The position numbers and the translations under genes are program-made. The notes below the pieces were generated by a model. The model did not search any database. It worked only from the letters and a program-made list of their open reading frames with translations, and had not been told where the DNA came from. DNA of 13,421 nt, from NCBI GenBank assembly GCA_023441125.1, contig JAEZQV010000040.1:1-13421 (forward strand), written 5' to 3'. Shown here piece by piece: positions 1 to 6,440 of this stretch. Each line of letters starts with the position of its first letter. Positions within the stretch are counted from its first letter, which is position 1. The stretch is from Bacillota bacterium (GTDB taxonomy: Bacteria > Bacillota_C > Negativicutes > Sporomusales > Sporomusaceae).

Positions 1-813
1 GCCTTTGCCGTCGCACATTACACAGGAAATATCCACTTCCGCGCTGGGTTCAGTAAACGGGAAAAAACTGGGCCTGAATCTTACTTTAACCCGATTGCCG
101 AAAATTTCTTTGGAAAATAGCTCCAAGGTGCCTTTCAAGTCGGCAAAGCTGATTCCCTGATCAATGACCAGGCCTTCGACCTGTTGGAACATGGGTGAAT
201 GAGTGGCATCATAATCCCGGCGATACACCTTTCCGGGCGCAATAATACGGATAGGCTGATTAGGCTCCGCCGCCTGCATGGTCCGTACTTGTACCGGCGA
301 GGTATGTGTCCTGAGCAGAAACTCCTTGGTAATATAAAAAGAATCCTGCATGTCACGGGCCGGATGATCCTGCGGCAAATTCAAGGCTTCAAAGTTATAA
401 TAATCCTTTTCCACTTCCGGGCCTTCGGCTATTTCAAAACCCATACGCATGAAGGTATCTTTGATGCGGTTTAAAGTCGAGGTCAGAGGATGCAGGTGGC
501 CTAGCCCGACACGCCGTCCCGGCATGGTGACATCAATGGTTTCTGACGCCAGTTTCCGGGCCAGTTCCGCTTGCTTCATAACCTCCAGTTTATCGGTAAT
601 AATCGTTTCGAGTTCGTTGCGGATTTCGTTTACAACCTGACCGATCCGCGGCCGCTCTTCCGGGCTTAGTCCACCCAGTCCGCGCAACATGCCGGTTAAC
701 AGCCCTTTTTTGCCCAAATACTTGACTTTCAGATCATTAAGCGATTCTTTAGCGGTAACAGCCGCCAGCTCTTTGAGAGCTGTCTCCCTTAATGAATTAA
801 GCTCTTGTTCCAT
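1..813 (-). CDS. pheS: Phenylalanyl-tRNA synthetase alpha subunit, 3' end cut off by window edge
   Basis: Catalytic alpha subunit of the alpha2-beta2 phenylalanyl-tRNA synthetase, which charges tRNA-Phe in the cytoplasm. I translated 271 codons from ATG at 813-811 to the window edge without a stop; the family usually has about 340 residues, so roughly 70 C-terminal residues are missing. The first ~85 residues form the tRNA-binding coiled-coil arm. After it come class II synthetase elements: [34 protein letters not shown], the motif 2 region [16 protein letters not shown], and [16 protein letters not shown] just before the edge. A CVMCDGKG stretch at the edge begins the cysteine-containing segment seen in many bacterial PheS proteins. 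The start is supported by GGAGG six bases upstream of the ATG. A phenylalanine T-box leader lies immediately upstream, so expression should respond to uncharged tRNA-Phe. pheT is expected beyond the left edge. Confidence 0.97.
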   Translation of the reverse strand, partial: MEQELNSLRETALKELAAVTAKESLNDLKVKYLGKKGLLTGMLRGLGGLSPEERPRIGQVVNEIRNELETIITDKLEVMKQAELARKLASETIDVTMPGRRVGLGHLHPLTSTLNRIKDTFMRMGFEIAEGPEVEKDYYNFEALNLPQDHPARDMQDSFYITKEFLLRTHTSPVQVRTMQAAEPNQPIRIIAPGKVYRRDYDATHSPMFQQVEGLVIDQGISFADLKGTLELFSKEIFGNRVKVRFRPSFFPFTEPSAEVDISCVMCDGKG

Positions 814-829
814 ACCTGCCTCCTACAAA

Positions 830-869
830 TTAAAATATAAAAGACTTTCGCCCCAAGGGGCGAAAGTCT
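830..869 (-). terminator. Intrinsic terminator of the pheS T-box
   Basis: A 13-bp perfect stem, AGACTTTCGCCCC with GGGGCGAAAGTCT, closes a two-base loop and is followed by a T-rich run. It lies between the T-box sequence and the pheS ribosome binding site, so it is the regulated terminator of the leader, competing with the antiterminator that uses AGGGTGG. Confidence 0.93.
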
Positions 870-1066
870 CAACTTCGCGGTACCACCCTAACATTTACTC
901 AAGTTCCCGTAACGCGGAAAAGCGCCAGGCCTACGCAAGGTATCTCTTTTCAGCCCAGGTACTCGGAAGTGAACTTCTGTCAGCTGTTTCGGAGCCACTC
1001 TCAATCTAAGGCAGCATCCTCCCTGTAGAAACCGGACTGACATACTCTCTTCGTCATTGCACTGCA
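830..1066 (-). promoter_or_regulatory. T-box leader of pheS, specifier TTC (Phe)
   Basis: A tRNA-sensing transcription attenuator. The T-box sequence AGGGTGGTACCGCG is at 889-876. Its TGGT bulge would pair with the ACCA end of an A73 tRNA such as tRNA-Phe. The stem I base is GAAG (1052-1049) pairing with CTTC (969-966). The triplet TTC at 973-971 followed by a single A sits just before that strand, which is the specifier position, so the leader reads phenylalanine. The terminator follows the T-box. Known mechanism: uncharged tRNA stabilises the antiterminator, while charged tRNA allows termination before pheS. Confidence 0.95.
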
Positions 1067-1083
1067 ATTAAACGCATATTGAA

Positions 1084-1173
1084 TTATTGCATCATCAGTC
1101 GTTTATACCACAAATACGCAGCAATGGAACCGGTAGCTTCAAACATTCTCCAGAAGAATTCGGCGGTCACCAT
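1084..1173 (-). CDS. YqzL-like small protein, 29 residues
   Basis: A 29-codon reading frame from ATG at 1173-1171 to TAA at 1086-1084, too short for usual gene calling. It encodes MVTAEFFWRMFEATGSIAAY followed by LWYKRLMMQ. The pattern (acidic residue)-F-x-W-x-x-F-E-x-T-G-S-I-x-A-Y-L-x-Y-K resembles the YqzL family of tiny Firmicutes proteins, whose function is not established. The start has an AGGGTG ribosome binding site nine bases upstream; a GTG is the second codon. It sits inside the transcription unit that begins at the promoter at 1227-1255, with about 45 nt from the predicted RNA start to the ATG, and the phenylalanine T-box begins about 20 nt after its stop. It would therefore be transcribed constitutively, while pheS behind it is attenuated. 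Family assignment rests on recalled sequence pattern and should be confirmed with a profile search. Confidence 0.72.
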   Translation of the reverse strand: MVTAEFFWRMFEATGSIAAYLWYKRLMMQ

Positions 1174-1226
1174 GTAAGACCACACCCTCTCTGCCTGTAC
1201 TGGCAATTTCCGTCATTGCTAAACGT

Positions 1227-1255
1227 ATTATATCACAGCATGTTGCAAATTACAA
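1227..1255 (-). promoter_or_regulatory. Sigma-A-type promoter for yqzL-like gene and pheS
   Basis: The -35 box is TTGTAA (1255-1250) and the -10 box is TATAAT (1232-1227), separated by 17 nt, with a TGA extended -10 just before TATAAT. The -35 box is exactly the last sense codon (TTG) and stop codon (TAA) of the upstream methyltransferase gene. Predicted RNA start near 1220, giving a leader of about 400 nt ahead of pheS. Confidence 0.85.
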
Positions 1256-2059
1256 GGTTGCCCGCTGCCTTACCGCTTCGTACAAGACGACACCGGCCGC
1301 CACGGCTACGTTGAGTGATTCGGCCTGGCCGACAAGCGGAATGGTAAGGCAGGCATCGGCGGCTGCCAAGAGTTCCGTGCTGACCCCCTGCCCTTCGTTA
1401 CCTAAAACTACTGCTACCGGACGATTGAGATGGGCCTGATAGTAGACAACTGAATTATGCAGGCTTGTCGCCAGCAGGCTCACGCCGCCTTGCGCAAGCG
1501 CCGCAATTAATTCCGCCAGGGTTACCCCTTCGGCCAGCGGTATATGAAAAAGCGAACCCATAGTAGCCCGCACGGTTTTACCGGCATACAGGTCGACAGA
1601 GCCTTTCAAGGCAATTACACCGGTGCAGCCGGCGGCATCCGCTGTCCGGATAATAGCACCGGCATTGCCTGGGTCCTGGACACCGTCCAGAACCACCAGC
1701 AACGGCACTTGATTGCCTGTGACCATACAGTCAACCTTTGACTGCCGTTTTTTTAGGACAGCCATAATTCCCTGCGGTTGTTCGGTATCGGAAATTTTAT
1801 TGTAAAGGGTTTCGGGCACAACTACCAGCTGGCAACCGGCGGCTGCCAGTTTTTTTATCAGTTGTGATGTGCGTTCCCGGGTGGCGGCTGCCTCGGTGTA
1901 CAGGCAATATTCTACAGGCCAGCCTGATTTTTCGCATTCCTCGACGAGACGCACCCCTTCGGCCAGAAACTTCCCCAGCGTATCCCGGTATTTCTTATGA
2001 CTAAGCGAAGCGACTTCTTTAATCAGTTTATTGGCCGGGCTGGTGATGAACTCGGTCAT
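1250..2059 (-). CDS. SpoU-family RNA 2'-O-methyltransferase (TrmH/RlmB-like; YsgA type)
   Basis: A 269-residue SAM-dependent RNA ribose methyltransferase of the SPOUT superfamily. The N-terminal ~110 residues form the substrate-binding part (FLAEGVRLVEE). The knotted catalytic domain carries all three SpoU motifs: motif 1 DGVQDPGNAGAIIRTADAAG at about 125-144 (N132 and R138 expected catalytic or binding residues), motif 2 LGNEGQGVS at 219-227, and motif 3 IPLVGQAESLNVAVAAG at 240-256. The start ATG overlaps the upstream ktrA stop as ATGA, with GGAGG eight bases before it, so the two genes are probably translationally coupled. A SpoU methyltransferase just before pheS is also the Bacillus subtilis arrangement (ysgA-pheS-pheT), and the 23S rRNA is the likely substrate. 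The exact modified base cannot be told from the sequence. No terminator follows; the next promoter uses its stop codon. Confidence 0.92.
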   Translation of the reverse strand: MTEFITSPANKLIKEVASLSHKKYRDTLGKFLAEGVRLVEECEKSGWPVEYCLYTEAAATRERTSQLIKKLAAAGCQLVVVPETLYNKISDTEQPQGIMAVLKKRQSKVDCMVTGNQVPLLVVLDGVQDPGNAGAIIRTADAAGCTGVIALKGSVDLYAGKTVRATMGSLFHIPLAEGVTLAELIAALAQGGVSLLATSLHNSVVYYQAHLNRPVAVVLGNEGQGVSTELLAAADACLTIPLVGQAESLNVAVAAGVVLYEAVRQRATL

Positions 2060-2718
2060 TCCAGTTCCTCCAGCTTTTGAATGCCTCTGGTTTGCCCGAC
2101 AAAAATCAAAGCGTCGCCGGCTTTGATCTTTTCATTTGGCTGTGGTGGAACAATGAGCCCTTCATCCCGTTTAATAGCCACGACATTCACTTCGTACCTT
2201 ACCCGCAAATTTGCTTCGGCCAGCGTTTGGCCGACCAAAGACCCGGGGGCCGTGATTTCGACAATACTTAAGTCCGGCGAGAGTTCGATATACTCCAGCA
2301 CATTGGTTGATACCAGATTGTGGGCGACGCGCTGCCCCATATCCCGTTCCGGGTAAACAACCCGGTCAGCACCGATTTTGGTGAGCATTTTGCCATGCAG
2401 TTCATTGCGGGCTTTGGCTACAATATGTTTGACACCGAGGTCCTTTAACAGCAGTGTTGTCAAAACATTGGCCTGAATATCCTCGCCAATGGCCACAACC
2501 ACGACGTCAAAATTGCGGATGCCTAAGGCCTTCAGCGAGTTTTCGTCGGTTGTGTCCGCCTGTACAACATGCGTTACTTCCTCACTGAATTTTTGTACGC
2601 GCTCTTCATCGGCGTCAATGGCCAGCACTTCATAGCCAAGCTTGTATAAGGCACTGGCTACGCTGGTGCCGAACCGTCCTAACCCGATAACAGCAAACTG
2701 TTTATGTTTGTTTTTCAT
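2056..2718 (-). CDS. ktrA: Ktr/Trk potassium uptake, cytoplasmic RCK gating subunit
   Basis: A 220-residue cytoplasmic regulator of the KtrB-type channel encoded just upstream. The N-terminal RCK_N Rossmann domain opens with AVIGLGRFGTSVA (GxGxxG at 12-17) and has AIDADEERV with D33 at the end of strand 2, which binds the adenine nucleotide. The C-terminal ~75 residues (from about LSPDLSIVEI to ALIFVGQTRG) form the RCK_C domain, which in Bacillus and Staphylococcus Ktr proteins binds cyclic di-AMP. The length matches single-RCK KtrA proteins (about 220) rather than the double-domain TrkA of E. coli (about 458). The start has GAGGAG eight bases upstream and lies 14 nt after the ktrB stop, so the pair is one operon. 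Nucleotide and c-di-AMP control are family knowledge, not shown here. Confidence 0.93.
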   Translation of the reverse strand: MKNKHKQFAVIGLGRFGTSVASALYKLGYEVLAIDADEERVQKFSEEVTHVVQADTTDENSLKALGIRNFDVVVVAIGEDIQANVLTTLLLKDLGVKHIVAKARNELHGKMLTKIGADRVVYPERDMGQRVAHNLVSTNVLEYIELSPDLSIVEITAPGSLVGQTLAEANLRVRYEVNVVAIKRDEGLIVPPQPNEKIKAGDALIFVGQTRGIQKLEELE

Positions 2719-2732
2719 GAGCCGCTCTCCTC

Positions 2733-4100
2733 TTAACCTATGATCATTTTACCTTCAGGATACTGTATATTTCCCTTACGGTGTTTCAACGCTAAAGCTA
2801 AGGCCAGCGTTACCGGGCCGACCCGGCCGGCAAACATGGTAAAGATCAGCCACAGCTTACCCGTACTGGTAAGTGTTGCGGTGATGCCGGTTGATAATCC
2901 GACTGTGCCAAAGGCGGATGCCGTTTCGAATAATAATTTGAGAAACGGTTGGTTTTCACTGATACTCAGCATCATGGTGACAAAAATGACCAGGACGGCT
3001 GAAATTAACATCAGGGAAAAAGCCTTATAAATAATGGCGTAAGGAATGCGCCGCTCAAATAGCTCCGCATCGTTCCGCCCGCGGATGAGTGCCCAGATGG
3101 CAGCGGCTAAAACCGCGGCTGTTGAGGTTTTAATCCCGCCGCCTGTTGAGGTCGGTGATGCGCCAATAAACATTAGCAGAACCATAAAAAACAGCGTGGC
3201 GTCAGTCAATTGGCCGATATTGACAGTATCCCAGCCCGCCGAGCGCGTTGTTACCGATTGAAAATAGCTGGCCAAAAGTTTGCCTTTCCAGGATAGGTCA
3301 GCCAGTGTGTTGACATTGTTATATTCCAGTAAGAAGATGACAACGGTGCCCAAAATGGTGAGCACAAGCGTGGTTACAAGCACCACTTTAGTATGCAGCG
3401 ATAATTTGCCAAAGCGCCGGTTTGTCCAGATATCAGCCATCACCGTAAACCCTATTCCCCCCAGAATAATTAGCAGCGAAAAAACAAGGTTAACAAGGAG
3501 ATCGTCAACATAACCGGTTGCACTGGAAAACTCACCGGTTATACTGCCAAACAAGTCAAAACCGGCGTTGCAGAATAATGAAACAGCATGCCAATAGCCA
3601 AAATAAACGCCTTGCAGCCCTAAAGCCGCATACCAATGGATGGCCAGGATTGTGCCGCCAATAAACTCGATCAGCAAAGTTGTTTTGATAAGCTGTTGCG
3701 TCAGCCGGACAACGCCCGCAACCGTCAAATGGTTTAACGCTTCCTGCATAACCAACCGTTCCCGGAAATTAATCCTTTTGCCTATTAAGATGGCCATTAA
3801 TGTAGCCATCGCCATAATTCCCAGGCCGCCGGCCTGAATCAGACTGATTATCACCAACTGACCGAACACCGAAAAATAGGTACCGGTATCAACGACCACC
3901 AAGCCAGTTACACATACCGCCGATGTGGCGGTAAACAAAGCATCCAGGAAACTTAATTGCTGACCGGTTGCCGATGCCATAGGCGTCATTAGCAAAAGCG
4001 CTCCGCCTACTATTAAGCCGGCAAAACCCAGCACCAGAATTTGATACGGAGTAAGCTTCCACTGACTAATATCAAGCAGGTTGGCGATTCTATCCTCCAA
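2733..4100 (-). CDS. ktrB: Ktr/Trk potassium uptake, membrane channel subunit
   Basis: A 455-residue integral membrane K+ translocating subunit of the SKT superfamily, built from four M1-P-M2 repeats. One selectivity-filter glycine is visible in each pore loop: VCVTGL (G66), FCNAGFD (G180), TRSAGWD (G289) and FGTVGLS (G401). The GASPTSTGGGIKTST stretch at about 313-327 corresponds to the flexible intramembrane gate loop of the third repeat. Length and absence of the extra N-terminal helices fit KtrB better than E. coli TrkH/TrkG (about 485). The start codon is TTG at 4100-4098, chosen because GAGGTGG lies six bases upstream. A consensus promoter at 4134-4162 gives a short leader of about 27 nt, which leaves no room for a cyclic di-AMP riboswitch. 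The protein functions with the KtrA-type subunit encoded next to it. Confidence 0.94.
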   Translation of the reverse strand: MEDRIANLLDISQWKLTPYQILVLGFAGLIVGGALLLMTPMASATGQQLSFLDALFTATSAVCVTGLVVVDTGTYFSVFGQLVIISLIQAGGLGIMAMATLMAILIGKRINFRERLVMQEALNHLTVAGVVRLTQQLIKTTLLIEFIGGTILAIHWYAALGLQGVYFGYWHAVSLFCNAGFDLFGSITGEFSSATGYVDDLLVNLVFSLLIILGGIGFTVMADIWTNRRFGKLSLHTKVVLVTTLVLTILGTVVIFLLEYNNVNTLADLSWKGKLLASYFQSVTTRSAGWDTVNIGQLTDATLFFMVLLMFIGASPTSTGGGIKTSTAAVLAAAIWALIRGRNDAELFERRIPYAIIYKAFSLMLISAVLVIFVTMMLSISENQPFLKLLFETASAFGTVGLSTGITATLTSTGKLWLIFTMFAGRVGPVTLALALALKHRKGNIQYPEGKMIIG

Positions 4101-4133
4101 GATCTTCCACCTCTAAAATAAGTATACTTGAAA

Positions 4134-4162
4134 ATTATACCCAAAATAAGAAAACTAAACAA
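4134..4162 (-). promoter_or_regulatory. Sigma-A-type promoter of the ktrB-ktrA-methyltransferase operon
   Basis: The -35 box TTGTTT (4162-4157) and the perfect -10 box TATAAT (4139-4134) are separated by 17 nt on the minus strand. Predicted RNA start is near 4127, about 27 nt before the TTG start of ktrB. It lies in the 96-bp gap between ktrB and the divergent small gene. Confidence 0.82.
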
Positions 4163-4196
4163 GATTCTGGATAAACTATTTACAGGGGGTGATACA

Positions 4197-4376
4197 TTGA
4201 ATTCAATAAATGATCCCGATGCTACCCTGCGACATATTTTAAACACCGAGGTTGCCGGGGCAGCAAATGCCGACAATACACAGCCCGTCACAGCCAGCAA
4301 GCTTCACGATAAGCTGCAAGATGAATTATCCGTATACAGCGAAAATAACCCCGAACCGCCAGCAATGAAAGATTAG
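4197..4376 (+). CDS. Hypothetical small acidic protein, 59 residues
   Basis: Not a family I recognise. The best start is TTG at 4197-4199 because GGGGG/GGTGAT lies about seven bases upstream. An in-frame TTG at 4128 has no binding site and would overlap the ktrB promoter. The product begins MNSINDPDATLRHILNTEVA and ends PPAMKD. It is acidic, has no signal peptide, membrane segment or cysteine, and contains one likely amphipathic helix around SKLHDKLQDELSVYSE. A second gene follows after 37 nt on the same strand and the pair ends at the terminator at 4817-4855, so they probably form a two-gene unit divergent from ktrB. I saw no convincing promoter for it. Codon use looks native. It could also be an untranslated leader of the next gene, but the strong binding site argues for translation. 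Confidence 0.6.
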   Translation: MNSINDPDATLRHILNTEVAGAANADNTQPVTASKLHDKLQDELSVYSENNPEPPAMKD

Positions 4377-4413
4377 TGGCTAAGAACGTATCATAAGAAT
4401 CGGAGGCGGGTTT

Positions 4414-4803
4414 ATGCAAGAGAAGGAACAGACAATTATCTCCTATTTTCCCTCAAGCACCAAAGCGCAGGCTGCAGCCGAAACACTGGCCGCAGCCGGA
4501 TTAACGGATACTTATATAAAACGTACCAGCTGGTACGGGGTAAGTTATGACCCGAACCGGAATGATGCTACTGCCAATCTGGCCGGCACACTGACCGGAC
4601 TTACCGTGTTTTCCATGGATACATCCCGGGAAACCAACGCAGCCGAACGGGTGCTTATGGGAGCCGATCCTGCCGTCAGCGGGATGAGTTCCCGGGGTTA
4701 TGGCCTGGCCGGCAGCCATGCCTTTTCCCTTACCGCCTTCGTTCCTGCGTCACGCGTTGCGGAGGCAGTCAATATAATTAAGCAAAATGGCGGTGAAGCC
4801 TAA
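4414..4803 (+). CDS. Conserved-looking hypothetical protein, possible stress-protein-like alpha/beta fold
   Basis: A 129-residue soluble protein with GGAGG about seven bases before ATG at 4414. No signal peptide or membrane segment is evident. The ends look like two strand-helix units: IISYFPSSTKAQAAAETLAA then GLTDTYIKR near the N-terminus, and FSLTAFVPASRVAEAVNIIK near the C-terminus. This recalls ferredoxin-like repeats of YflT/DUF1269-type general stress proteins, which sense or bind through paired beta-alpha-beta units. That assignment is only a fold-level impression. The middle (about 40-95) is rich in Gly, Ser, Ala and Asn, with RNDATANLAGTLTGLTVFSM, and is probably loop-like. It lies 37 nt after the 59-residue gene and ends 13 nt before a strong terminator. 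Function unknown. Confidence 0.78.
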   Translation: MQEKEQTIISYFPSSTKAQAAAETLAAAGLTDTYIKRTSWYGVSYDPNRNDATANLAGTLTGLTVFSMDTSRETNAAERVLMGADPAVSGMSSRGYGLAGSHAFSLTAFVPASRVAEAVNIIKQNGGEA

Positions 4804-4816
4804 TACAATGGCATAA

Positions 4817-4855
4817 GCTAATACCCCCATCGCTCTGCGGCGCGGGGGTATTAGC
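4817..4855 (+). terminator. Strong intrinsic terminator after the small plus-strand genes
   Basis: A perfect 12-bp inverted repeat, GCTAATACCCCC (4817-4828) and GGGGGTATTAGC (4844-4855), followed on the plus strand by CTTTGTTT. It begins 13 nt after the stop at 4803 and 16 nt before the end of the convergent aldolase gene, so it may stop both strands, although the minus-strand side lacks a clear T-run. Confidence 0.85.
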
Positions 4856-4870
4856 CTTTGTTTGCAATAG

Positions 4871-5719
4871 CTATATCGCTTTGGAGATGCAGTCAAACGA
4901 TAACATATACCGGCGGACTGAATCTTTGACGCCTTTTTTGACCATTGACATGAGGTGAATGTAGTTGGCCGACTGATTTTTGGCAAGTTCGGTTTTTATG
5001 GTTTCAGCGGCAGCCATAGACATATCTGTTGCTATATTAATTTTAGTGATCCCGGATTTTATGGAACTTTGGTAATCCTCTTTGGTAAGTTTTGAACCAC
5101 CATGCATAACCAGCGGAACATCAATGGTATTATTCAGTTCAGACAGCCGGGAAAAATTAAGTTTCGGTCCACCCCGGTAAATTCCGTGGCATGTGCCGAC
5201 GGCTACGGCCAACGCATCTACTTTGGTTTTGTCAACAAAACTGTGGGCGATTTCCGGTTTGACTAAATTTTCTTCGTTTATATCCTTATTATTGTCATAA
5301 CAACCAACATAGCCCAATTCACCCTCGACTGAAACACCGAGAGAATGGGCTATGCGTGTGATTTCTTTCGTCCGTTTTAAATTGTCGTCAAAAGACAAGG
5401 CAGAACCATCAAACATAACCGAAGTGAATCCCCACCGAATTGCTTTCATCACCCCTTCATACGTGTAACCGTGATCAAGATGGAGCGCAACAGGCACAGA
5501 TGATCTCTGGGCAGCTTTGTTCATTGCCGCGCTAAGGGTATCAACATCAACAAATTTAAACAAACGCTCGGGAATGCCAAGCACCAGGGGAGTTTTGAGT
5601 TCTTCTGCCACCTCAACAACAGCACCTAAGGTCTCAAAGTTAAATACATTAAAACCGCCAACAGCATATTTCCGCCTTTTTGCATCCTGAAGCAATTCTT
5701 TCATTGTTACTAAGGCCAA
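4871..5719 (-). CDS. Class II fructose/tagatose-bisphosphate aldolase family protein
   Basis: A 282-residue zinc-dependent TIM-barrel aldolase of the GatY/KbaY/FbaA family, expected to cleave a ketose 1,6-bisphosphate to dihydroxyacetone phosphate and an aldehyde. Key residues are in the GatY positions: catalytic D82 and zinc ligand H83 in LHLDHG, H178 in VGTCHGIY, H206 in LVMHGGS, the VEGELG acid pair at 131-136, and KINIATD at 227-232. The usual HGGSG phosphate loop reads HGGSK here (K210). The start is TTG at 5719-5717, supported by GGAGG seven bases upstream; an ATG five codons later is weaker. It stands alone between terminators, with its own candidate promoter. The substrate (fructose, tagatose or another ketose phosphate) cannot be decided from sequence, so I give no symbol. 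Confidence 0.88.
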   Translation of the reverse strand: MALVTMKELLQDAKRRKYAVGGFNVFNFETLGAVVEVAEELKTPLVLGIPERLFKFVDVDTLSAAMNKAAQRSSVPVALHLDHGYTYEGVMKAIRWGFTSVMFDGSALSFDDNLKRTKEITRIAHSLGVSVEGELGYVGCYDNNKDINEENLVKPEIAHSFVDKTKVDALAVAVGTCHGIYRGGPKLNFSRLSELNNTIDVPLVMHGGSKLTKEDYQSSIKSGITKINIATDMSMAAAETIKTELAKNQSANYIHLMSMVKKGVKDSVRRYMLSFDCISKAI

Positions 5720-5773
5720 GGTAACTCCTCCTTTTTTGTTTGTTAAGCCAATATTAATTTTTAGTTAAATTTT

Positions 5774-5801
5774 GTTATATATCTTATTCGCCGTGACTCA
5801 A
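5774..5801 (-). promoter_or_regulatory. Candidate promoter of the aldolase gene
   Basis: On the minus strand TTGAGT (5801-5796) and TATAAC (5779-5774) are 16 nt apart. The predicted RNA start near 5767 leaves about 48 nt before the TTG start and its AAGGAGG site. Moderate match only. Confidence 0.5.
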
Positions 5802-6008
5802 AAAAAAACCTGCTAATTACATCAAAATTTTAAAAAATCAAATTTTTCAGCCTTTGCACGACAGGCTGGATTTGCTTACTAGTTATTCCCTTATTTATAA
5901 AATTTATACATAAAGAAAACACGGCTTCTGCCGGGCCTTTGGCGAAAGCGTAAGCCGATGTTGCCCTTATCCAGGCGAAAGTTATACTTTCTATCCTGGA
6001 TAAAAAAA
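5802..6008. other. Gene-free structured gap between aldolase gene and rplT
   Basis: About 325 bp lie between the aldolase start and the rplT stop. No reading frame with a ribosome binding site is seen. The part near the aldolase gene is very A+T-rich and contains a small hairpin, CAGCCT (5848-5853) with AGGCTG (5863-5868). The part at 5905-6003 is richer in G+C and has two consecutive stem-loops: CGGCTT (5922-5927) with AAGCCG (5952-5957), and TTATCCAGG (5967-5975) with CCTGGATAA (5995-6003), which also has an inner GAAAG/CTTTC helix. The octamer GGCGAAAG occurs once in each, at 5941 and 5974. A weak plus-strand promoter (TTGCTT at 5872, TATAAA at 5896, 18 nt apart) points into this structure, which ends at the 6002-6046 terminator. 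I recognise no known riboswitch or RNA family. Confidence 0.5.
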
Positions 6009-6046
6009 ATATCTCCTGGAAAATTTTCCGGGAGATATTTTTTGTT
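6002..6046 (-). terminator. Terminator of the infC-rpmI-rplT operon
   Basis: A long hairpin in which ATATCTCC (6009-6016) pairs with GGAGATAT (6031-6038) and an inner GGAAAA/TTTTCC segment continues the stem, followed on the minus strand by a run of eight T. It directly follows the rplT stop. The plus-strand side also has TTTTTTGTTT, so it could work in both directions. Confidence 0.9.
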
Positions 6047-6399
6047 TATAATTGTTCTTTAGCCGTGCTTACCAGTTTACCAAATGCGGACATATCATTA
6101 ACCGCCAGATCGGCCAGCATTTTACGGTTTACTTCTACCCCGGCCTTTTTGAGGCCGTTAATCAACTGGCTGTAGGAGATACCGTTAATCCGGGCAGCTG
6201 CATTGATCCGGGTGATCCACAGCTTGCGGAAATCGCCTTTCTTGGCGCGACGGTCGCGCCGCGCATAGTACAGCGCTTTCATTACCGTTTCGTTGGCTTT
6301 TTTGAACAGCTTGCTCTTGGAACCGCGATATCCTTTGGCTAATTTAAGTATTTTTTTATGACGTCTATGTGCAGTAACACCTTTTTTATCTCTTGGCAT
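6046..6399 (-). CDS. rplT: Large ribosomal subunit protein L20 (bL20)
   Basis: A 117-residue bL20, an early-assembly protein of the 50S subunit that binds 23S rRNA and, in several bacteria, represses its own operon by binding the infC leader. The very basic N-terminal extension ([20 protein letters not shown]), [20 protein letters not shown] and [19 protein letters not shown] are characteristic. Length is typical (about 117-119). ATG at 6399 is preceded by GGAGG at eight to ten bases. It is the last gene of infC-rpmI-rplT, 41 nt after rpmI, and its stop lies at the edge of the operon terminator. Position 4 is an Asp in PRDKKGV where Val or a similar residue is more common; this looks like natural variation. 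Confidence 0.98.
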   Translation of the reverse strand: MPRDKKGVTAHRRHKKILKLAKGYRGSKSKLFKKANETVMKALYYARRDRRAKKGDFRKLWITRINAAARINGISYSQLINGLKKAGVEVNRKMLADLAVNDMSAFGKLVSTAKEQL

Positions 6400-6440
6400 G
6401 TCACATACCTCCTGATGTACTTATAAATTGGTTATATTTT

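Noticed and set aside
4128..4196. Upstream TTG as start of the 59-residue gene
   Set aside because: No ribosome binding site and it would overlap the ktrB promoter; the TTG at 4197 has a strong site.
4013..4300. Minus-strand 95-codon frame extending upstream of ktrB
   Set aside because: It is in another frame across the ktrB start and the divergent small gene and overlaps the ktrB promoter; no ribosome binding site.
5905..6003. Cyclic di-GMP (GEMM) or other known riboswitch
   Set aside because: The region has GAAA-containing hairpins but lacks the conserved GEMM core strings, and I could match it to no other aptamer consensus I know.
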